Below, one piece after another: positions 56,508 through 64,000 of a stretch of 64,000 nt of DNA (its first letter is position 1; each line of letters opens with the position of its first letter). This DNA comes from Atherinomorus stipes (lineage: Eukaryota; Chordata; Actinopteri; Atheriniformes; Atherinidae). Under the pieces are notes generated by a model. That model did not search any database, was not told the origin of the DNA, and worked only from the letters and a program-made list of their open reading frames with translations. The stretch spans positions 186,001 to 250,000 of the forward strand of contig JALJCO010001181.1 of assembly GCA_023101725.1 (NCBI GenBank). The letters are read 5' to 3'. A program made the translations under genes and the position numbers.

Positions 56508-59213
56508 CTGGAGGAGGAGGCGAAAGATGGGGAAGAACGTAGAAAAAAGGATGAGGAAGAAGGGAAGAGCATATAAGGAGCAAAAAGATTAGATGATGGC
56601 ATGGTTTGGGATAAAAGAAAATGGAAAAATGATGTGAAAAAGGTAGGAAAGATAGGGAAGTATTCAAAAGATAGGAAGAAAGAAGAACAGGCGAGGAGAT
56701 GGCATGAAGATGAAAAACAAGGAAAGGGTAGAGGGAAGTAAATAAAGAAGTGCACAAAGGGTAAAGGAGAAAAGAGGAGAAGAACAGGCACAGGAAAAGG
56801 ATCTGTAAGCATCATTTAATGTTGCATTAAAAAGCTGATGTAGATCATATAGAAATTCCTCTAATGTTATTGAAAGCAGGCACCCTTTAGGCAACTATGT
56901 CATCATACTGTACACTAGCACCACCTTCAGTCCAAACTGCTACAAAAAAGAAAAGAAAAAATAGAAAAAAAAAAAAACAAAGAAAACTGCTCCTGAAGGT
57001 CTTTTTTTAAACTTAAATGTATAGCCAGTTTCCATGGAAACATCAAAGACTGCACTGACTTCTTTTTCTTTGTTTTTAACCTCTCTGAATGCTGATTAAA
57101 ACAAACAGCACGTACCAACTTTCTCTCCCTTCAGTGCGTCCCAGATGTGGCAGTTGAAGTCGTCATAACCTGCAAAGATAAGGCGGCCAGAGCTGGAAAG
57201 AGCCAAAGATGTGACGCCGGCGTTCAGGCTGGTGTCCGTGTAGTCGAGCACCTCCTGGTCGGCGCGGAGGTCATACATCTTGCAGGAACAGTCGTCGGAG
57301 CCTGTGATGATGGCATTTCCACTGGGGAAGAACTGAAGCGGGAAACAGGGACAGCTTTGGTTAGATAGAAGACGATATATATCAAAGATAGACCAATACA
57401 TCAGCCGGCCGATATTTTAGACCGATAATTGTGTTTTTTGCTGGTATCTGCATCGGCCGATATGTCGGGAGTGTTGGCCAATACCCCCGTTGGCATAATT
57501 TACAGACAGGCATCTTTACAGGAAGATATATATATATATATTTTTTTTTTTGTATATGACAAGTTTAATGTTTATTTTTAATGTAAATTATTTTTACAAG
57601 TGCCCTGTTCCTTTTTTCCATATATATTACAAGTTTAATGTTTTTATTAAATATTTGTTTGCAAGTGTACTATTTCTCTTTTATCTATTTATTTGAAGTA
57701 CTTTCCTTATTTTTCTTCATCTTAAAATAGTTTTCAAAATTAATTTTCATTGTGTCCTTCGTTATGTTAATTTTGGGGTCAAATTTAGTATCGGCCCCAA
57801 ATATCGGCAGGTTTTATCGGCCATCAGCTAAGTTAGATGAGAAAATAATGGTATTGGTATCGGCCCTAACAAATCAGTATCGGTCGATCTGTAATATATA
57901 TTAATAGTCTTGTTGCACGTTACAAGATCGGTGCTTGGAGGATAAGGGAAATATGGGTGAATTTGATCATTCATCAATATAATAAAAGTGTTTAATTTGA
58001 ATTTACATAAGTTCACATATAGTTTACATAAATCTCTTCACTATTACTGTCTAAAAGGCTTTCCTCTCAATATTTTACTTGTCTGATTCAGTCATTAAAT
58101 ACTGATGCAGAAGCTCTGACAAACAGGTTATCATTTATGGTGAGTGTGTGTGGCTTTCTCGGATCCTCACAGCAATGGCATTGATGTCGCTGGTGTGTCC
58201 AGAGAAGGTCTGTTTGCAGGTTCCGTCCCTCATGTCCCACAGCTTGGCCAGAGAGTCGCAGGCTCCAGAGATGAAGGTGTTCATGTCAGGGGAGAGGGCC
58301 AGCGACATGCAGTCTCCAATGTGGTTGGTGAAGATGACCTTCTGCTTGCCGGTTTCCAGGTCCCACAGACAGCTGGAAGAAAGAGAGGAAAGGATGATAG
58401 AGGGATGAATTTTTGGGTAAAAGATAAAGATTCTTTGGAGTGTACCAGCTGATGTGATGAAATTTGTGATGTGTGTCAGCTTTTTGTTTATACTGTGTGA
58501 CGTCAAACATTTACCAGTTAGAACAGAAAATGCCAGAACAATGCCATAAAGACAAATATTCAGTCTTTCTCTTTTAAATAGTTCATTTATACCAAAAAAG
58601 TGTAACATATAGACATCTTAAATTAGTATTAAACAAGCTGTATATGAAAGTTTTGCTGATACCTTAAGTAGATTATTTCCTCAGAAAATACCACATTATA
58701 TTTAATGCAACTGTGATAACATCTCTGGATTTTTTTTTCCAATGAAAGCATTTATGGTCACAATAAAGTTGTCCAAAAACTCTTAGTTTCACCCCCCCCC
58801 CTTTTTTTTTTTTTTTTACATTTTGAATGTGTTGTGATCTGTTTTGCCCACTTTAGCATATCATGTAGCAGTGTGGGAAACACTACTGCAGCTATCATTG
58901 TAGCGATGCCACAGTAAAACAAGGTCAGTTCCACAGTTACATAAATTAGTTGTATATTACAAGTGGATAGTATCCCAGTATGAGTGCTTTCTTTACAACC
59001 TTCATAGCGCACATTACACTAGGTATGTTAAGCTTGCTAAGCTAGATAAGCTAGACTAAGCTAGGCTAAGCAGCGTTTACTTTTGATGTCCAAAATGCAC
59101 ACATGGAATGGGCTGTATTTGAAACCGCTAATTACAAGCACATACTAATTTAGGCAAAATGGAGCATGCAGTATTCCAGGGAGAGAGAGAGAGAGAAGAA
59201 AGAGAAAGAAAGT

Positions 59214-59253
<40 letters not shown>

Positions 59254-61994
59254 AACAAGCTGCAGTTTGCCAAAACATCTGTATTGATTTAGAAAAAACT
59301 TCCAATATGCATTGATACAAGTAACCTTTCTAAATTTATGTATTCTCTTGCTTAGTATAAATATGAATATTATCGGCCAAATTTACCCATGCATACAGTA
59401 GAATAAGATATCATAGTTTCAGACTTAAAGCTACTGTATCAAAAACATTGAAAGGTACATCATGCATGCTGTAGGCTATGCATTTCACTGATATCAGAAT
59501 ACTTGTTAGAGTTATTGATATGTATTTTGTGATTGATTTTACACCTAATCATAAAGCAATCGTTGTTTTCTGACAATGTTGAAGCATTTCTTGACTAATT
59601 CCAGTCTGAAAATGAAAATCAGAAGTAGAATTTATCCTTTAAAGCTGCTCCATTGGCTGTAACTCAGTGACTGAAATTATCACGCTTCTTCTAAAGTCTG
59701 TCAGTGAGAAAGTGGAGATTTTTCTCACATGCACGATTATTTTTTTTCCCGTTTTTTCAGCCATACTGTAGGATTATTACAAGGAAACCCAAAATGATCA
59801 TTAATAAACCCACCAGGTGGTGTCACCGGAAGCTGTCAGGATCTCAGTGTCACTAAGGAAACGGCAGCAGGACAGGTAACCTGGGTGGGAGAGAGGATTT
59901 TTCATCATCTCAGGTTAACAACCATTCCAGCTCCTTCTTTGATAACTTCAAGACATTTAAGGAGGCGGGACGGCGTCTCCTCACCTGTGTGTGCATCCAG
60001 CTCCCTGAGGGTCTTGGGGCTGGCAGCCTTGATATTGTAGACTGTGCAGATGTTATCCAGACCACCGCTGGCCACAAAACCACCAGAGGGGGCAAAAGCA
60101 ACACTCATCACCCAAGCAGACTTTAGTGGAACAGCAACCAACTGGGAAAGAAAGTTCAACTGATTAATAACTTCCTGCTTGCACAGAGTTAAGGTTGAAC
60201 TTATAAAGGCTGATTGAAAGTGTTTGTGTTCTGTAGAAAGTCTTAACATTCGAGAACACATTTTTATCCCTACACTTGATCTCATTTAGCTCTTTAATTT
60301 GCAAAGATTTCCAGTTAATCAACATGGCCAGATTGCAATTGCTCAATTAAACCCACAACTACCCTAAAATGAGCACTTATCAAATCATGGTAAAAAGGAA
60401 TTTAAATGCAGAGAAAAACTATGCCTAGTTTTAGTTTTTAAATAGAAACTAAAGAAAAAATCAGAGATGGAGTGGGTTTTTCTGCAGAAAGTTCTGTTTT
60501 AACAGGAGACATTTAAATATTGTGGAGTCAACAGGACTTCAACTGAACTAAATCAAAGAAAATGTTTAATTTCATGTAGGCTACTGAGTCTGAGGACAAT
60601 TTACCAAAATAGACAAAATCACCAGACAAATAAATTGGCTAATTTAGTTATCTACCTCTTGAACTGAAGTTATTATCTGTGGCTGATGCACTTCATAAAT
60701 CTTATTTCATATAGTAATACCTTGTTTCCTGTGAAGGTGTCCCAGACGAGCAGCTTGCCATCCTGTGATGCACTGACCATTTGCCTTTGAGAGGAAGAAG
60801 ACCATCATTTTACAGGTATGTGAAGCAGACTTAAAACTCTTGAAATACAATTTCTTCTCTATAAAAGGTAAAAACATGGTGTAGAAATTTTGCATGTAAC
60901 AGCAAAACATGGGGAAATGACAGTTAAATTGGACTGAAACTGCTTTTTGCAGCTTCTTCTGATATATGAATGGTGCATCTTTTTTTTTTTACATGTCAAG
61001 CATGTGTGACACACATTAGCAAACAAAGAAGCTACAACTATGTGACCTGAAATACGATGCATTTCCAAACAAATAAAAATGGAAACGAACTAAATTAGAA
61101 TATTGATCATTCTGAGAAAAATTAAATTAAGTGTAGTTTTTGTTTATCTTTTACTCATTTATTCATTTATTTTTAAAACATATTCAGCTTCTCAGGCTAT
61201 CATCAGGATAAATAACAATAACTAATTCATGTTTATGGTGTATTATTTAACCTGTATAAGGTTCTGTGTTGTTTGCATGAGAAAATATTGCAGAGTTTGT
61301 GAGTATCTCTCCATGTTTATTTCCAGACACTCATATTTTAACAAAAGTGTTGAGGTAATTTATTGTATTTTACATCTTAAATGAAATCCTTTTGAACATA
61401 AGGGAGATTGCTGCACTTTTGTTTCCTAAGAGCCAAATAAAATGACTCATTTCCTGACAGAATTATTATGAAGCGTGATGTTAATGATCATGTTTTTCCT
61501 CCCCATCCTCATCCTCACCTGGAGTCTGCTGACCAGTGCATGGCATATATTTTGGCCAGGTGACCTTTGAGCGTCTTCCTGAGCTTCAGCTGGACCCTAC
61601 CCACGGCAGCCACACCACCTGCTGCCTTTGACATGGATGAGTCGTTGACGCCCTTACGAGCCGTCTGGTGGCCACACAGAGAATTACATGTCAGATGGAG
61701 AGCAGAGATGAATCTACTTTAGTCCCTCATTTTATTTTAGTCTTAAAATGTATTTCCAGTCATAATAACACAAATCTAACACAGTTATGATAATAAACCA
61801 GATGGAATTACAGCTGTTAAGGTGGTTTTATCTTTTCAATCAAATGCTTTCGTTGTGGTTGAGGGGGGAAAACATTATTTAAAGCCAGACTGGACAACTA
61901 GTAACTCCATTCAGGAAATACTCACCTCAATCTGTGTACGGAGGGCATCGCACTCCTTTTTCAGTGCATCCATTTCAGCTTTCTCAGCTGCCAT
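56401..61994 (-). CDS. gnb3: gnb3, G-protein beta-3 subunit, 8 coding exons
   Basis: Beta subunit of heterotrimeric G proteins; the beta-3 form pairs with cone transducin and acts in ON-bipolar cells at the inner face of the membrane as a beta-gamma dimer. Joining 61994-61926, 61664-61519, 60784-60721, 60141-59985, 59880-59814, 58372-58171, 57332-57116 and 56507-56401 gives 1029 nt: 342 residues plus stop. An N-terminal helix ([20 protein letters not shown]) for gamma-subunit coiled-coil pairing precedes seven WD40 blades, with [51 protein letters not shown] and terminal [11 protein letters not shown] visible. Mammalian GNB3 is 340 residues: here the N-terminus is four longer and a loop near residue 130 two shorter. 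The 39- and 107-nt exons of mammals are fused. Paralogue gnb3a/gnb3b not settled. Confidence 0.93.
57116..57332 (-). CDS. gnb3: gnb3 coding exon (217 nt)
   Basis: Encodes [20 protein letters not shown] through GEKV: WD repeats five to six, including the beta-subunit hallmark LRADQE. Acceptor CTTCAG, donor GTACGT, phase 1. Confidence 0.95.
57385..57905. mobile_element. GGCCGATA-rich hAT-type MITE, gnb3 intron
   Basis: ATAGACCAATACATCAGCCGGCCGAT at the left and CAAATCAGTATCGGTCGATCTG at the right are roughly inverted; both flanks carry repeated ATCGGCC. Related in style to 33756-34620. Ends approximate. Confidence 0.6.
58171..58372 (-). CDS. gnb3: gnb3 coding exon (202 nt)
   Basis: Encodes [20 protein letters not shown] through SDINAIA: WD repeats three to four. 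Acceptor TTCCAG, donor GTGAGG, phase 0. Confidence 0.95.
58621..59813. other. gnb3 intron with GAAA microsatellite
   Basis: A C-run/T-run lies at about 58789-58818, small AAGCTAG-like tandem units at 59029-59068, and a (GAAA)n tract at 59203-59254. No coding signal. Confidence 0.6.
59814..59880 (-). CDS. gnb3: gnb3 coding exon (67 nt)
   Basis: Encodes [20 protein letters not shown] then TC. Acceptor ACCCAG, donor GTGGGT. Confidence 0.93.
59985..60141 (-). CDS. gnb3: gnb3 coding exon (157 nt)
   Basis: Encodes [20 protein letters not shown] through LRELDAHTG. Two codons shorter than the 163-nt mammalian exon, in the loop [11 protein letters not shown]. Acceptor TCCCAG, donor GTGAGG. Confidence 0.93.
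60721..60784 (-). CDS. gnb3: gnb3 coding exon (64 nt)
   Basis: Encodes [20 protein letters not shown] then NK; end of the first WD repeat. Acceptor CAAAG, donor GTATTA, phase 0. Confidence 0.93.
61519..61664 (-). CDS. gnb3: gnb3 fused exon (146 nt)
   Basis: Encodes [20 protein letters not shown] through HWSADS. Length 146 equals 39+107 of the mammalian gene, so one intron is absent. Acceptor CACCAG, donor GTGAGG. Confidence 0.93.
61926..61994 (-). CDS. gnb3: gnb3 first coding exon (residues 1-23)
   Basis: Encodes [20 protein letters not shown] then QIE. Context GTTGCCATGG is a good Kozak match. An upstream acceptor CTGTCAG ending at 62019 implies a non-coding 5' exon. Donor GTGAGT, phase 0. 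Confidence 0.93.
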
Positions 61995-62399
61995 GGCAAC
62001 GGTTGTAGCGGGATGTTACTGACAGGAAATGAACAATCACTTTGTAGCGGCAGAGGGGGAGAATAAAGACAAAAGAACAGAGAAAATAAAAACTTTAACC
62101 CATCATTTCTCGGGCAGAGAGACAGAGCAGCCAAATTCCTCCCACGTGACCCCGGCAGCTTGACACTGCAGTAATTACACGCAGGTACACAGCGATCCAA
62201 AGAAGTGTCTAAATGATCACTCAGTGACCCTGATTCCTCAAAGTAGAACACTTGGATTGCCGTTGCACCGTCAAGTTTGCAACAAAGATTAGATGCAGCT
62301 GACAGGTGTAATCTCACAGTCAAGTTGTAATACTTTGAACTCACATGCAGGACAGCTATGATACAAAGATGAAGGAGGGAGATTAGTGAGTCTAAGAGA

Positions 62400-63183
62400 G
62401 GCTGTGATAGAGAGCAGAACGTCTTATGAGAAGTAGAAGGGACAAGAGGTGAATGGAAAAGAAAGGAGGAAAGATTTGTATAATATAGGAATGGTTGAAT
62501 AAAACAAGCTTCTTTTAAAGTATTAAAACACTGTCAGCTTTTTTTGTCAACTGAACATGTTTTCTTTTATTTGTGCATACACAAGTGTGCATTAAATAGT
62601 TTTCCCATTTCACTTCACTTTAATTCTGTTTGGGGCCTCTTTGCAAACTGACTTGTAAATTATGCATCATCAATGAGCATCAAGTTTTAGTGATGGGTCT
62701 CCTGTTCATAAGTTTACAGCGCAGGAAACATCTGGAGGGTTATGTTTTCTCTTTGGTTATTCAAATCTTTTATTTTCACATCATTTAAATTTAAGCCCAG
62801 TATGCAGTAGTGTAATGTATGTGTCTAAGACTCTGTAATAGGATAGTGACGTCAGGCTAATTCAGTGCTAATTACTTACTTGCATGACTCTGACGATAGT
62901 CAAGGGATATTTTCATAAGTCAAACCCTGCACTTCCTTAGATCGGGGGCTATTACTAATAATGCTAACAAGCATTCATTCTAATTTAATAAGAAGTTAGA
63001 TAGCAGCTGAATTTAAACAGCAACATATGCAAAACATTCTGTATTTCACGGAAAATTGATATGCTGTACAGCAAAATATGAATGAGCACAATAGTTTCTG
63101 GAAAAATAGGCTTAGAAATTGAAAATTGTATACAAATTTCGTATTAAGCCTGAACGTCTCCCATGAAGTTTCAGGATGTTTCA
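62400..63183. other. gnb3 upstream non-coding sequence
   Basis: AT-rich with no recognisable exon or mobile element. If the candidate first exon at 63640 is real, this is gnb3 intron 1. Confidence 0.4.
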
Positions 63184-63453
63184 CACTAAAAACTCCTGGG
63201 TCAAAAAGGGACCAACTAAATTCTGGGTTACTTCAACCCAGAAAATTGGGTCATTTTGTTTGACCCAACTTTCAATGAATATTGAAATATTGAATGTTTG
63301 ACCCAGAAGTTGGATTATATTGACCACAATGTTGGGTTATTTTCACCCAAAAGTTGGGTCAACAACCCAACAATCCAAATGTCTGGGTTGGAATAATCCA
63401 GAAATTAGTTGGTCCCTTTTTAATCCAGCAGTTTGACCCAGGAGTTTTCAGTG
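63184..63453. mobile_element. Palindromic MITE with AACTCCTGGGTCAAA ends
   Basis: Left end CACTAAAAACTCCTGGGTCA and right end TTTGACCCAGGAGTTTTCAGTG are inverted. GGGACCAACTAA and TTAGTTGGTCCC form the next inverted step, and the interior is built of GGGTT/AACCC units (TGGGTCA, TTGGGTT). Common fish repeat style, no coding capacity. Confidence 0.85.
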
Positions 63454-63639
63454 TGTGTGTATGAGCTTGAAGCTGTGACAGGAAATGGGGCCGAGGGTGG
63501 AGGAAACGGGAGGGGCGGCAGCTCTGGTGGTGAGGGGTTTTGGGGTGAGTCTCTACAGGGCTTTAAATCCCGGCAGGAGATCTGAAGGGAAGCTTTACCA
63601 CTCAAATCTCCTGTCATCCGATTACTGACTGCTCTTTAC

Positions 63640-63720
63640 CTAGGGATCAGTGAAGGAAGGAGGGAGGGTGATGTGGACGGCAGAAGAAGAAGAAGAAGAG
63701 GGTCTTTTACAGTCAGAAGC
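63640..63720 (-). other. gnb3: Candidate non-coding first exon of gnb3
   Basis: On the minus strand a short pyrimidine-rich segment ends CCCTAG before the consensus-like donor GTAAAG at 63639-63634. It lies upstream of the 5'UTR acceptor at 62019. The assignment rests only on splice-site quality and position. Confidence 0.25.
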
Positions 63721-64000
63721 ACAAACAACTTCCCCTCTTCTTTGCAGTTCTCTTAATTCAACAACCACATCTCTGATTCTGCCTTTAAACTGTCATTTAA
63801 GATATTAGAGCAAAAAAAAACAAAGGACAACCTTGTTTTCCTTTAATAAAGGAAGCAAATCTTTGCAACAGAAGCCGAACAGGTGCAGAGCTGTTTGAGT
63901 TTTGGCCTTGTGGACAGATTACAGCTGCCACGCCTGAGGCAACAATCCTCTTTGGCAGCTTGCTTGCAATGCAAAGATCACCTTCAAGAAGGCAAGGCAA

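Noticed and set aside
56489..56894. Minus-strand frames of 108 and 76 codons next to the last gnb3 exon
   Set aside because: They lie in the pyrimidine-rich gnb3 intron (Ser/Leu/Phe-rich composition) and only touch the exon out of frame.

Overview
The window is nuclear DNA from a ray-finned (teleost) fish. The protein-coding content is three classical vertebrate genes with canonical GT-AG introns. The rest is an AT-rich background packed with fish-type DNA transposons, palindromic MITEs and microsatellites. The presence of eno2, tpi1 and gnb3 together points to the region orthologous to the human 12p13 ENO2-TPI1-GNB3 neighbourhood. Repeat style and intron sizes suggest a percomorph, but the species cannot be fixed from sequence alone.

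Layout. 1-19.7 kb: no protein-coding exon seen; it probably contains the eno2 promoter and a non-coding first exon (candidate donor at 4518, RE1-like site at 4195-4215), plus MITEs, a LINE scrap, TG- and TC-rich tracts and a large hAT-like element (15.07-16.5 kb). 19,687-39,435 (+): eno2, 12 coding exons giving a complete 434-residue gamma-type enolase with every catalytic residue, followed by a 3'UTR to about 40.3 kb. 40.3-43.9 kb: intergenic, simple repeats, a Tc1-derived element and a nested hAT MITE pair. 43,967-53,087 (-): tpi1, seven coding exons giving a complete 248-residue triosephosphate isomerase. 53.1-56.4 kb: intergenic, a Tc1 remnant, a TTAAAGG MITE and probable gnb3 3' sequence. 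56,401-61,994 (-): gnb3, eight coding exons giving a complete 342-residue cone-type G-protein beta subunit. 62-64 kb: gnb3 5' flank with a candidate non-coding exon and a palindromic MITE.

Function. eno2 and tpi1 are both glycolytic (2-phosphoglycerate dehydration and triose-phosphate isomerisation) and converge tail to tail. gnb3 encodes the beta subunit of cone/ON-bipolar heterotrimeric G proteins and is transcribed in the same direction as tpi1. No operon-like or undescribed multi-gene system is present.

The most interesting observations concern gene structure. Coding-exon sums match the mammalian homologues almost to the base, yet all three genes differ by one intron change: an extra, MITE-filled intron in eno2 (splitting a 223-nt exon into 92+131), a tpi1 intron 3 displaced by exactly 15 nt, and a fused 39+107-nt exon in gnb3. 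The comparison with mammals is from memory and should be checked. The transposon fraction also shows clear nested insertions, one with a perfect 8-bp target-site duplication.
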